Source: Caballeronia sordidicola (GTDB lineage Bacteria; Pseudomonadota; Gammaproteobacteria; Burkholderiales; Burkholderiaceae). Taken from it: a stretch of 64,000 nt of DNA. The first letter of the stretch is position 1, and each line of letters starts with the position of its first letter. The stretch is from the NCBI RefSeq assembly GCF_001544455.2, contig NZ_FCOC02000014.1:122762-186761 (forward strand). The letters are read 5' to 3'. The notes below the pieces were generated by a model, which worked only from the letters and a program-made list of their open reading frames with translations, did no database searches and had not been told where the DNA came from. Below, piece after piece: positions 1-8,628 of the stretch. A program made the translations under genes and the position numbers.

Positions 1-344
1 TGCATGAGCGGCCAGACCATAAACGTCCCTGCCCTGCGCATTATTCCGGGGAGATGTCAGCCCGAAATTGGTTTTTTGTAATGGAATATGTTGACGCGAA
101 ATTAAATAGCGGCTTTTAATAAAATTGTCATCTGACAGCAGATGAACGCCCATTTTTTTAATATGGTTTCCTGATCAATTTGGAGAGATGGCCTTGGTTT
201 ATGCGCCTCGCAAACGATCAAGCGCCACACCGGCGCCGTCCCCGCACTCGACGATTCCGTAATCGCTTCGTCAGGTTTCTTGACGCCTGACTACGTGGAC
301 ACCCAATCCGCAGAGTCAAAGACCCTCCTGTCTGACGGCTTAGC
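1..344. other. Gene-free left edge
   Basis: No convincing gene is seen here. A frame open from base 1 to a stop at 79-81 could be the tail of a gene outside the window, but nothing in it is recognisable. The stretch from about 75 to 175 is AT-rich. A perfect 7-bp inverted repeat (TCATCTG at 128-134, CAGATGA at 139-145, 4-nt loop) is followed eight bases later by a run of T at 152-158. It could be a weak terminator for an upstream gene or an operator. Confidence 0.4.
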
Positions 345-396
345 TTGACCAGAAATATAGAGTTCAATATAAATGCAAACGCGAATCGGTTGCATT
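345..396 (+). promoter_or_regulatory. Sigma-70 promoter and dyad before the TonB receptor
   Basis: TTGACC at 345-350 and TATAAA at 368-373 are separated by exactly 17 bp, a near-consensus sigma-70 promoter. A perfect inverted repeat, AATGCAA (372-378) and TTGCATT (390-396) with an 11-bp spacer, covers the end of the -10 box and the expected transcription start. That placement suits a repressor operator (inference). The leader before the receptor start would be about 110 nt. Confidence 0.55.
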
Positions 397-490
397 CATT
401 TATTTTCAATGAAAGACGAAAGTAAGAATCAGCTCAAGCCTTAAGTCCGGCCGGTTCACATTGCGCTCGCTACTTAAATCGGGGATGTTC

Positions 491-2656
491 ATGGGTCGTA
501 GTAAAGGTGCGGGCAAGCGTTCGTTGCTCCAAAAAAATATCTTGCTCGCTAACGCGGTGTTGGCGATCGGCATGGCGGGTTCGATGATCAATCCCGCAAA
601 AGCGGACGACTCAAACGACGCCGCACCGGCAACCGCGAAAGACGAGACGCAGCAGCTCGCGCCGGTTCAGGTCACAGGCAAGAAAGACCAGGGGTTTGCG
701 CCGGTATCGGTGGAAACGGGCCCGTATCGCGGGCTCGATGCGCTCGATGTTCCCGCCACGGTCAACGTCGTTACGCGCGAAGTCATGGACGCCCAGGGCG
801 ACACTGGTTTGTACGATGCGCTGCGCAACGTAGCCGGCGTCTCACGGCAACAATTGAGCGGCCTCGCATACGACAATCTTTCGATTCGCGGCATACCGCT
901 AGATAACCGTGCGAGCTATTACTTCAACGGCGTATTGCCCATCGACAACAACATCTGGATGCCGATGGAAGACAAGGAGCGCGTCGAAGTCCTGAAAGGG
1001 GCCTCTGCGCTGTACTATGGTTTCGCGGCGCCTGCGGGCATCGTGAACATGGTGACCAAACGTGCGGGCACGGAGCCCGTGACGAGCGTATCGGCACTTG
1101 GCGATTCGCATGGATCGGTCGGCGTGGCGGTGGATATATCCCGGCGCTTCGGCACGAACGACCAGTTTGGCGTTCGCGTGAATGCAATGGACGAACACGT
1201 CGATACCCCTATCGACGGCGATCATGGTTATCGCAAGTTCGTCAGCGCCGCGCTCGACTGGAAGGTGAACAGCAAGCTCAAGCTTCAATACGACCTGGAG
1301 CACATCGAGACAAGCATTGTCGAGCAGGCCGGCATTACGCCGCTTGCCGCGAAAAACGGCGTGATCTCGCTGCCGGGACTGCCCGATCCAACCAAGCTGC
1401 TGGTCAGCGGCGACAAACCCACGAAGGCGAGCGCCACCACGCAGTTGCTGCGTGCAGACTACGCGATCTCCGATAACTGGTCCGCAAACTTCAGCCTCGG
1501 CCAGTCGATCACGGGGCGAGACAGATGGGCATGGGTGTTCCAGAAGTACAACGTCGCGACCGGTGCAGGCACGCTGCAGGCAAGCCAGCAAAACGGCCAG
1601 ATGTATGAAAACAAGATTGTCCGGCTGGAAGTGAACGGCGACGTGAAGACGGGTTCGATCCACCACGACATTACCTTGGGCGTCTCGCAAGACTGGCTTT
1701 ATCAGCCCGATTTCACGACGAACTTCTTCACCGCCGCCCAGAACATCTACGATCCGATCGATATAACCAAGTTGACGCCCAGCGGTACACCTAAGCAATT
1801 TTTTGCGCAGCATGTGCGCAATAGCGGCGCGTACCTGTATGACCGGATCGACTTGACACCGAAATGGCAATTTGTCGCCGGTGTGCGCAGATCCGAATAC
1901 ATGACCTCGCAAGCGGGCACGCCGAGTTCGGATATCAGCCATACGTCGCCATCGGGCAGCGTGATCTACAAGCTGACGCCCGCCGCCAGCGTGTATGCAA
2001 GCTACGTTGAAGCGCTTGAATCCGCCGGCAGCGCGCCCGTGACAGCAAGCAACGCCAACCAGATCCTGCCCGCCGCCGTCAGCAAGCAGGAAGAAGTCGG
2101 CGTGCGCACACGTTTCGCCAACAACACGCTTGTATCGGTTGCGCTGTTCAACATCAAGCAGGCCTCCGCCGATACCAACGCCGACAACCTCTTTGTGCTC
2201 GACGGCAACGCGCGCTATCGCGGCGTGGAGTTTTCGGTTCAGGGAGATCTCACGCGGGATATCTCGTTTATCGGCTCGGCGACCTATATAGACGCCAAGC
2301 AAATTGATTCCAGCGATCCCACGTTGCTGGGTAAAACGCCGGAAAACACCCCCCACGTGACCACGAGTCTTTTCGCTGAGTATCGAGTGCCGCTTGTCGC
2401 GGGCCTGTCGTTCAACGCCGGCATGTATTACATCGGGCCACGTCCGGTGAATAGCGCGGATCAGGCTTATATTGGCGGCTACACGCTTTACACCGCAGGC
2501 GCGCGTTACGCGACGCGCATTTTTGGAAAACGCGTGTCGCTTCAGGCCAATCTCGAGAACGCGACAAACAAGCGCTACTGGAGCGCAACGGGTTCAAGTC
2601 AGATTGGCGAAGGGCTGTCGCGCACGCTCGAACTGAGTTCGACCATCGAGTTCTGA
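491..2656 (+). CDS. TonB-dependent receptor, siderophore-receptor type
   Basis: This is an outer-membrane TonB-dependent transporter of about 721 residues. A signal peptide with a hydrophobic core ends near Ala-Lys-Ala. The plug domain follows (LRNVAGVSR, NLSIRGIPLD, ERVEVLKGASALYYG), then a long beta-barrel ending in Phe. The frame opens with TTG at 461, but ATG 491 has a GGGGA element at usual spacing; ATG 485 is also possible. The family is classed with siderophore receptors. Its neighbours are a DszA-like monooxygenase, a TauD-type dioxygenase and an SfnB-like oxidoreductase, so uptake of an organosulfur compound is a reasonable alternative. SftP of Pseudomonas putida is a known TonB-type receptor in a sulfate-ester cluster. 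The substrate cannot be read from sequence. Confidence 0.9.
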   Translation: MGRSKGAGKRSLLQKNILLANAVLAIGMAGSMINPAKADDSNDAAPATAKDETQQLAPVQVTGKKDQGFAPVSVETGPYRGLDALDVPATVNVVTREVMDAQGDTGLYDALRNVAGVSRQQLSGLAYDNLSIRGIPLDNRASYYFNGVLPIDNNIWMPMEDKERVEVLKGASALYYGFAAPAGIVNMVTKRAGTEPVTSVSALGDSHGSVGVAVDISRRFGTNDQFGVRVNAMDEHVDTPIDGDHGYRKFVSAALDWKVNSKLKLQYDLEHIETSIVEQAGITPLAAKNGVISLPGLPDPTKLLVSGDKPTKASATTQLLRADYAISDNWSANFSLGQSITGRDRWAWVFQKYNVATGAGTLQASQQNGQMYENKIVRLEVNGDVKTGSIHHDITLGVSQDWLYQPDFTTNFFTAAQNIYDPIDITKLTPSGTPKQFFAQHVRNSGAYLYDRIDLTPKWQFVAGVRRSEYMTSQAGTPSSDISHTSPSGSVIYKLTPAASVYASYVEALESAGSAPVTASNANQILPAAVSKQEEVGVRTRFANNTLVSVALFNIKQASADTNADNLFVLDGNARYRGVEFSVQGDLTRDISFIGSATYIDAKQIDSSDPTLLGKTPENTPHVTTSLFAEYRVPLVAGLSFNAGMYYIGPRPVNSADQAYIGGYTLYTAGARYATRIFGKRVSLQANLENATNKRYWSATGSSQIGEGLSRTLELSSTIEF

Positions 2657-2858
2657 GGCGCTCGGCGGCAAAGGGAAACGGGGCCGAGGCGCAAATCACC
2701 GCACGTGGAAACGATCGAAGCAATGCTCGGTTCCGCTGCGTTGCAACGCTCCTTATGATCGGAGTTGCGTGCAACGAATCGGCCGGCTCTATCGCAAGAT
2801 AATCCGCGTTACATGAGAAATACGTCGCGCCGGCCCGCCTCTTCCCGATATCCCACCT

Positions 2859-4223
2859 ATGCCAAAACGAACTGGACACATGCGCCTCGGCGCTTTTCTC
2901 TATCCGTCGGGACACCACATTGCCGCGTGGCGTCATCCTGACAGTCAGGCGGATGCCGGCATCAACTTCCAGCATTACGTCCGGCTTGCGCAGGCCGCTG
3001 AGGCGGCAAAGTTCGATCTGGTATTTCTCGCCGACGGAGTCGGCACGCGCGGAGACAATCTCGACTTTCTCAGCCGCACCGCGCACAGCTACATTGCGCA
3101 GTTCGAGCCGATCACCTTGCTGTCGGCGCTTGCGGCCGTAACCAGCCGGATTGGTTTCGTCGCAACGGCATCGACCAGCTTCAACGAGCCCTATCACGTC
3201 GCAAGGAAGTTCGCGTCGCTCGACCATATCAGCGGCGGCCGGGCGGGCTGGAACCTGGTGACGTCGTCGAGCGAACATGAAGCCAAAAACTTCAATCGCG
3301 ACACGCATTTCGATCATGCCGAGCGTTATGGGCGCGCGGACGAATTCGCGACGGTGGTGCGGGCTCTGTGGGACAGCTGGGAAGACGACGCCTTTTTACG
3401 CGACAAGAATTCGGGCCGCTTTTTCGACCCGGACAAGCGCCACGTGCTCGATCACAAGGGCCGGTTCTTCCAGGTCAAGGGACCGCTCAACGTCGCGCGC
3501 TCTCCGCAAGGACATCCGGTTCTCGTGCAGGCTGGCTCTTCCGAGGCCGGCCGCACGCTTGCTGCGCGCACGGCGGAAGTGATCTTCACTGCCCAGCAGA
3601 CCCTTCAGGATGCGACCGGCTTCTATGCGGATGTCAAAGGCCGTCTCGCCGTCAACGGCCGTCATCCCGACGACCTCAAGATCATGCCGGGCGTGTTTCC
3701 GATTGTCGGACGCACGCGAGCCGAAGCGCAGGAAAAGTTCGAAGAACTGCAATCGTTGATCGACCCCGTGGTCGGACTTGCCCTTGTATCGGGTCTTACC
3801 GGCGGTATCGATCTTTCGGGATATCCGCTTGATGGCCCCATTCCGGAATTGCCCGAAACCAATGCGAGCAAGAGCCGTCAGGCATTGACCATCGAACTTG
3901 CGAGACGCGAGAACCTGACCATCCGGCAACTTTATCTGCGCGTAGCCGGTGCACGTGGGCACTGGCAACTCGTGGGCACCGGTCAAGACATCGCCGACCA
4001 ACTCGAGGAGCGCTTCGTCAACCACGGCGCGGACGGCTATAACGTGATGCCACCGACGCTGCCCGGTGGATTGACCGACTTTATCGAGCTGGTGTTGCCG
4101 GAGTTGCGCCGGCGTGGATTGTTTCGCACGGAATACGAGGGCCAAACGTTGCGGGAGAATCTCGGACTGGCGCGGCCGGTCAATCGCTATCAAACCGAGC
4201 GGCAGGCAGTGCTGGAGAATTAA
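2859..4223 (+). CDS. LLM-class flavin monooxygenase (NtaA/SnaA/DszA family)
   Basis: The 454-residue protein is a reduced-flavin-dependent monooxygenase of the bacterial luciferase-like fold, at the family's usual length. Recognisable blocks are LGAFLYPSGHHIAAWRHP near the N-terminus, GGRAGWNLVTSSS around residue 130, WDSWEDDAF, and LVQAGSSEAGRTLAARTAEV. Family members oxidise chelators, pristinamycin or dibenzothiophene sulfone using FMNH2 from a separate reductase. Next to TauD- and SfnB-like genes, oxidative C-S cleavage during sulfur limitation is the likely role (inference). It is clearly paralogous to the protein at 57550-58899, with well over half of residues matching by eye and the same C-terminal GLFRTEYEG block. 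ATG 2880 is an alternative start. Confidence 0.9.
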   Translation: MPKRTGHMRLGAFLYPSGHHIAAWRHPDSQADAGINFQHYVRLAQAAEAAKFDLVFLADGVGTRGDNLDFLSRTAHSYIAQFEPITLLSALAAVTSRIGFVATASTSFNEPYHVARKFASLDHISGGRAGWNLVTSSSEHEAKNFNRDTHFDHAERYGRADEFATVVRALWDSWEDDAFLRDKNSGRFFDPDKRHVLDHKGRFFQVKGPLNVARSPQGHPVLVQAGSSEAGRTLAARTAEVIFTAQQTLQDATGFYADVKGRLAVNGRHPDDLKIMPGVFPIVGRTRAEAQEKFEELQSLIDPVVGLALVSGLTGGIDLSGYPLDGPIPELPETNASKSRQALTIELARRENLTIRQLYLRVAGARGHWQLVGTGQDIADQLEERFVNHGADGYNVMPPTLPGGLTDFIELVLPELRRRGLFRTEYEGQTLRENLGLARPVNRYQTERQAVLEN

Positions 4224-4326
4224 CGCTCCCGACGAGCCCTTTGGCGCGCTCGACGCAACGGTTTTGGGAAAGCGAACGCATCAGCATGATTCCGGTAACG
4301 CAGATGCTGACCAGTCGCTTCAGTTC

Positions 4327-5274
4327 TCAGTTCAGTTCGACTGCCGCGGCTGCATCGACCGGCGATCCTTCGATTGCTACGGAAGCACGGCCGTCCGGTC
4401 CAAGCGGAATATCGCCAACAAGCGTTGTCCGGTACAACTGCCGGTCGAATTCAAGATCGAATATATCCGAAGGTGCAAGATGCGCGGTTGACCGGTTGTC
4501 CCAGAACGCGACGCTGCCCTTTTCCCATTTGAAGCGCACCGTGAACTCCGGACGCGTCACGTGCTCCCAGAGCAAATCGAGAAGCGCCTGGCTTTCGCGC
4601 GGGGTCAGGCAAACAATGCTCTTGAGAAAGCTCGGGCTGACATAAAGCGCTCTCTCGCCCGTTTCCGGATGCACACGCACGAGCGGATGCTCACTCACCA
4701 GCGAGCGCTCTTTCACTGCCTGTTCGAATGCGTCCGTTGCGCTAGCGCCAACGGGCGCCGTGAACCGATGAATCCCGCGCAAGCCATCGATGAAACCGCG
4801 CAGCGGCGCCGATAATTTTTCATAGGCCACGACGAGATTCGTCCATTGCGTATCGCCGCCATACGGCGGAATTGTCACACCTCGAAGGATCGATGCAAAC
4901 GGCGGATTGACGGCGGCGGTGACGTCCGTATGCCAGCCTGTCCAAGGCCGCAATAACGGCTGTCCTTCAAAACGCGTCGCCTTTCGAAACTTGGAGATGG
5001 AGTAGATCTCGCGATGACCTTCCACATGGCCGAAGACCGGATGTCCAAGGGTCGGCTTGCCAAACTGCGCGGAAAACGCCACATGCTGCTCGTGGGTCAG
5101 GAATTGCTCGCGAAAGAACACAACGCGCCACTTCAGCAGCGCAGCGCGAATTGCGGCGACGTGTTCGGCGGCAAGTGGCCGGGTCAGATCCACACCGTGA
5201 ATCTCCGCGCCTATATGCGCGGATAGCGGAACTACCTTGATGCCGTTCGTATTTATTGCCCGCGCTGCGCTCAT
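4327..5274 (-). CDS. TauD/TfdA-family Fe(II)/2-oxoglutarate dioxygenase
   Basis: The 315-residue protein belongs to the taurine/alkylsulfate dioxygenase family. The iron facial triad is visible: GWHTDVT gives the His-x-Asp pair, and the distal His is in NRSTAHLAPSD. The 2-oxoglutarate-binding Arg lies in FDRQLYRTTLVGD. The start at 5274 is chosen because AAAGGAG precedes it at good spacing; an upstream ATG at 5346 in the same frame has no such site. It lies 79 bp downstream of the acyl-CoA dehydrogenase-like gene on the same strand, so the two probably form an operon. Taurine, another alkylsulfonate or an alkyl sulfate ester (AtsK-like) are all possible substrates. Confidence 0.9.
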   Translation of the reverse strand: MSAARAINTNGIKVVPLSAHIGAEIHGVDLTRPLAAEHVAAIRAALLKWRVVFFREQFLTHEQHVAFSAQFGKPTLGHPVFGHVEGHREIYSISKFRKATRFEGQPLLRPWTGWHTDVTAAVNPPFASILRGVTIPPYGGDTQWTNLVVAYEKLSAPLRGFIDGLRGIHRFTAPVGASATDAFEQAVKERSLVSEHPLVRVHPETGERALYVSPSFLKSIVCLTPRESQALLDLLWEHVTRPEFTVRFKWEKGSVAFWDNRSTAHLAPSDIFDLEFDRQLYRTTLVGDIPLGPDGRASVAIEGSPVDAAAAVELN

Positions 5275-5353
5275 CGCGTTTCTCCTTTGATGGGAATCTG
5301 CCTCGAACACTCGGCCTGCGAATTCTCCGATAAAAGTTTCGATCATTGCTGCA

Positions 5354-6571
5354 TCAAAACACGCGCCCTTCGGTCAGATGAGTCGTGTCGCCGTTCAACT
5401 GGTAATCGCCAATCACACGTGCCTTGTGTAGCAGTGGGTTATGGCTGAAAAGCGTTCGCAGGTTGCGCCAATGTCGATCGAAGTTATGTACGCGGGAAGT
5501 CGCCGATGCGCCGCCCGCCTCGAACAGACGTTCTCCCGCGTGCAGCGCGAGTTTGCTGACCACGATCTGCGTCTTCGCCGTGGCGAGCGCGCCTTGCAGC
5601 ACGAGCGCCTCGGCGTTGTCGCTGTGATTGCGAATGGCATCGGCTGAACGATCGAGCACGCGAGCATTCTGCTGTACCAGCGCATCGATTGCGTGACTGT
5701 GAGCCGCCAGATCGCCCACCACTTGCTGGATGAAGTAATCCGTACGTGCTGATTCGGCTGGACTGTGCAGCACGGGGCGCCCGTGCTTGATCACGTAATG
5801 TTCGGCGTCTGCGACCACATTGCGCACGATGCCGGCTGCGGTCGCGACCAGATGCAGTTGCCGGAGTGCGCCGCCGTGTCTGCCGGCAAGCGTGGTAGAG
5901 CCGCGTTGCATGACTTCGTGCGCGAAGACTTGTACGTTTTCGAGGACCAGGCTACCGCTGGCTGTCATTCGCTGGCCCATGCCGTCCCAGTCGTCGAGAA
6001 TGTGCACGCCCTCCCGGTTGACGGGAATGATGACGCTGACGGATTCGTTCTCTTCGTTTTGGAGGTTGATGCGTGCAAAGTCTGAGAACGCGGTTCCAGT
6101 CGAATAATATTTCTTGCCATTCACGCGAAAGTGGTCGCCGTCGCGGCGCAATACGGTACCGATTTCGCCGGGGCGCGACGTACCGCGCTCGGTTGAGGCG
6201 CCGCCGAAGATTGCGCCTTCCAGTACGCGGCGGATTTGTTTGTCGTTGAATTCCGATCTTGGCGAGATCAATAGCGACTCGGTCATGTCGAAGTGAATAC
6301 GCAATGCGTGCGCGACATTGGACTCTTTTGCGGCGAGTGTGGCGATCACTTCGAACAAGTCTTGCAGTGAGCCGCCGAGGCCGCCCCATTCCGCCGGAAT
6401 ACGCAACAAGCCGAGGCCGGATTTTCTGAACTTGGTGAAGCCGTCGAATGGTAGTTCGCGCCGTGATTCGCGCGCGGCGCTGTCTTTGCCGATCTCGTTT
6501 GCCAGTGCTGGCAGGTTGGCCAATGCGGCATGGAGCCGAGATGTCGAGGCGGCTGCCTGCACTGATGTCAT
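5354..6571 (-). CDS. Acyl-CoA dehydrogenase-like monooxygenase (SfnB/DszC type)
   Basis: This 405-residue flavoprotein has the acyl-CoA dehydrogenase fold and belongs to the branch that contains SfnB and DszC rather than beta-oxidation enzymes. Visible motifs are LPFDGFTKFRKSGLGLLRIP, NVAHALRIHF, GKKYYSTGT, and WDGMGQRMTASG before the central beta domain; it ends in EGRVF. AAGGA precedes the ATG at 6571. Family members act with reduced flavin on sulfur compounds in sulfur-starved cells. It is the first gene of a minus-strand pair with the TauD-type gene and is paralogous to the protein at 59418-60695. Confidence 0.88.
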   Translation of the reverse strand: MTSVQAAASTSRLHAALANLPALANEIGKDSAARESRRELPFDGFTKFRKSGLGLLRIPAEWGGLGGSLQDLFEVIATLAAKESNVAHALRIHFDMTESLLISPRSEFNDKQIRRVLEGAIFGGASTERGTSRPGEIGTVLRRDGDHFRVNGKKYYSTGTAFSDFARINLQNEENESVSVIIPVNREGVHILDDWDGMGQRMTASGSLVLENVQVFAHEVMQRGSTTLAGRHGGALRQLHLVATAAGIVRNVVADAEHYVIKHGRPVLHSPAESARTDYFIQQVVGDLAAHSHAIDALVQQNARVLDRSADAIRNHSDNAEALVLQGALATAKTQIVVSKLALHAGERLFEAGGASATSRVHNFDRHWRNLRTLFSHNPLLHKARVIGDYQLNGDTTHLTEGRVF

Positions 6572-6775
6572 GCGTTCATTCCTTGAGTGATGTGCGCCAG
6601 GCGCAGACGGCGGGAGCAGGAAACTTGTCTTGAAGCATCAAAGTATAGAGATGCTATTCACGGTTCAAAACGACTGATTCCGGATAATGTTATCGACGCG
6701 CCTGGATTGGACGGCGCGTCGGGGGCTAAAAGTGCAACCCCAAAAATTTTGGCGATTGGTACGCTAAGCATTTGA
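6572..6775. other. Short intergenic stretch before the repeat
   Basis: No gene is seen. This is the upstream region of the SfnB-like gene on the minus strand. A weak promoter-like pair can be read on that strand (TTGAAC, 15-bp spacer, TATACT at about 642-668 of the 6 kb line), but the spacing is short. A small perfect palindrome, CCAAAA-A-TTTTGG, lies at 6740-6752. Confidence 0.3.
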
Positions 6776-7059
6776 ACTAGCCCGAGACCGCTGGTGGCGA
6801 AGCGTGTGGATGTAGGAATACGGAAGGGAAGGGTTTCAGGTGCCGGTGGTTATGGCGGCAACGGTTCTACTTAAGGACCAAAAACGTCAAGACTGCACGC
6901 TGGGGACACTTAAGAATTAGCGGTTGAAAGGCGTTTTCTTTGCTTCGTTTCTTTGTCGCCGAAGGACCAAGAAATGAAGTCCCGCCACGGACAGTGGCTA
7001 ACAGTGCTAAAAATATCAACGAACAACGAACGCGCGAAGACCCAAAGAGCAGCAACTCC
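6776..7059 (-). repeat. Left copy of a ~280-bp interspersed repeat (inverted pair)
   Basis: This segment matches the reverse complement of 9631-9911 along its whole length, with long identical blocks such as TGGCGAAGCGTGTGGATGTA and a stretch reading ...AAGAATTAGCGGTTGAAAGGCG... It ends 12 bp after the stop codon of the permease gene at 7072. Read on the minus strand it has a short open frame whose peptide contains TSFLGPSATKKRSKENAF. The right copy conserves the same peptide, so small hypothetical proteins may be called here. Repeats of this style occur between genes in Burkholderiaceae genomes; whether this family is mobile is unknown. Confidence 0.8.
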
Positions 7060-7071
7060 AAACGCCCAAAG

Positions 7072-7809
7072 CTACTCCGGCGACGCAACAACAGCCCCAC
7101 CCCCCGCTTGCGCACGAAGCCCAACAACTCCCTGACGCCTCATCAAAACCCGACTAGCGAAAGCATCAAGCGCCGTACACAAGACGAGATAAAGAGCCCC
7201 GACAAACAAAAAGACCTGCACTGGATAGATCATCAACCGGCTATTGACCTGATTCGCGAGAAACGCGAGCTCCGGCACCCCGACGATATACGCCAATGAC
7301 GTATCCTTAACAAGCGACACCCACTGATTAACAAACGACGGCGCCATGATCCGAACCGCTTGCGGCAGCAACACGTACCGCATGGATTGCCAGCGTGTGA
7401 GCCCAAGCGACAATCCAGCCTGAGCCTGCCCGTCCCCCACCGCGACAATGCCTGCATGAACCGAATGCGACAGATACGCGCCGCCGATCAGCGCAAGCGC
7501 CGCGACCACCGTCGCGAGGCCCGGCACATCGACGTGAAGCAAGACCGGCAATAGAAAGAAGGTCCAGAAAATCAGCATCAATACGGGTATGGCGCGAAAG
7601 AACCCGATCAACGCGAGCAGGATCGTATGAATCACGCCACGCGTCATGGCAAGTCCAATACCGCCTGCCAGCCCGAGCGCAGCCGACAACACGGCCGAAA
7701 TCGCGGCCATCACGAGCGTCAAAGACGCCCCGCCCAGCGGCCCGTTTGGAAAAGAGCCCACAAGCAAATATGGCACGTTCGCGAGAATGGCGGAGAAGGC
7801 GTCGCTCAT
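7072..7809 (-). CDS. Amino-acid ABC transporter permease, second subunit
   Basis: The 245-residue inner-membrane protein has about five hydrophobic segments and the HisMQ/GltK permease loop (SHSVHAGIVAVGDGQAQAGLSLG), where a cytoplasmic ATPase should dock. Its start overlaps the stop of the upstream permease by 4 bp (ATGA), so the two are translationally coupled. The last ~20 residues are Gly/Ala-rich and do not look conserved. The ~280-bp repeat begins 12 bp after the stop, exactly where an ATPase gene would be expected, and no ATPase gene is present. Confidence 0.9.
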   Translation of the reverse strand: MSDAFSAILANVPYLLVGSFPNGPLGGASLTLVMAAISAVLSAALGLAGGIGLAMTRGVIHTILLALIGFFRAIPVLMLIFWTFFLLPVLLHVDVPGLATVVAALALIGGAYLSHSVHAGIVAVGDGQAQAGLSLGLTRWQSMRYVLLPQAVRIMAPSFVNQWVSLVKDTSLAYIVGVPELAFLANQVNSRLMIYPVQVFLFVGALYLVLCTALDAFASRVLMRRQGVVGLRAQAGGGAVVASPE

Positions 7810-8540
7810 CGGCGCACCACGCCGCGCGCACCGCTGCGCTGAATTACGATAAGCGCCACTTCCAGCATGGCGATAGTCAATATATAAAGCACGGTTGCGG
7901 CGCCAAATGCCTGAAACGTCTTGAAGGTTTCGGTATCGACCTGACGAGATGAATACGACAGCTCCGCCAATCCGATCGCCATGGTCAGCGACGAATTCTT
8001 CACGATATTCATGTACTGCCCGAACAATGGCGGCGTTGCGATCCTGACCGCTTGCGGCAGGATCACATGGAAGAACGCGGCGAGCGGAGTCAGTCCAAGG
8101 GCCGCTGCCGCATTATGCTGCCCGGATGGAACGCCTGATAATCCGGATCGAAACTCCTCGCCAATGAACGTGGTCGAATAGCAGGTCAGGCCGATCCATC
8201 CCGCCACGAATTCGAAAGACGGCCAATGCAATCTGAGTCCGCCAATATCTGCAACATGGGGCGTATTCAGCCAGGTCATGGTCGCATCGGGCAGCAGAGT
8301 TGCCACGCCAAAATACCAGAACAGCAACTGCACGATCAGTGGCGAATTGCGAAACACCAGGACATAAAGCGCGGCGGCACGGCGCAAAGGCGCCGCACGC
8401 GAAGTGCGGGCAAGCGCCAGCAAGCAACCGCAACCGGTCGCCGCGACGATCACCAGCACCGACAACCCAAGCGTCATGCCGAAGCCCTGAAGCAGCCATG
8501 TCAGGTATTTGGGCGCGAGCCATCCGTTCATCGGAATCAT
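7806..8540 (-). CDS. Amino-acid ABC transporter permease, first subunit
   Basis: The 244-residue membrane permease is of the GltJ/HisQ type. Hydrophobic segments are seen near residues 15-40, 60-80, 95-120 and 200-235. The docking loop reads TFIGEEFRSGLSGVPSGQHNAAAALG, followed by LPQAVRIATPPL. It lies between the binding-protein gene (88 bp upstream) and the second permease (4-bp overlap), in the usual order of polar amino-acid uptake operons. Glutamate/aspartate or a related amino acid is likely but unproven. ATG 8531, three codons in, is an equally possible start. Confidence 0.9.
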   Translation of the reverse strand: MIPMNGWLAPKYLTWLLQGFGMTLGLSVLVIVAATGCGCLLALARTSRAAPLRRAAALYVLVFRNSPLIVQLLFWYFGVATLLPDATMTWLNTPHVADIGGLRLHWPSFEFVAGWIGLTCYSTTFIGEEFRSGLSGVPSGQHNAAAALGLTPLAAFFHVILPQAVRIATPPLFGQYMNIVKNSSLTMAIGLAELSYSSRQVDTETFKTFQAFGAATVLYILTIAMLEVALIVIQRSGARGVVRR

Positions 8541-8628
8541 CAGCTAGCAACACACGAATGGAAAGTTTACATGGCACGCCCGGTTCGACCGTTTGCGGTC
8601 GAACCGGTCTTCGTCAGACGCGCCGCGA

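Noticed and set aside
899..2356. Long open frame antisense to the first TonB receptor.
   Set aside because: It is a product of high-GC codon bias opposite a well-supported receptor gene; it has no ribosome site and no recognisable domain.
6867..7127. Small hypothetical protein inside the left repeat.
   Set aside because: It overlaps the end of the permease gene and its conservation is explained by the repeat DNA; treated as a finding, not as a gene.
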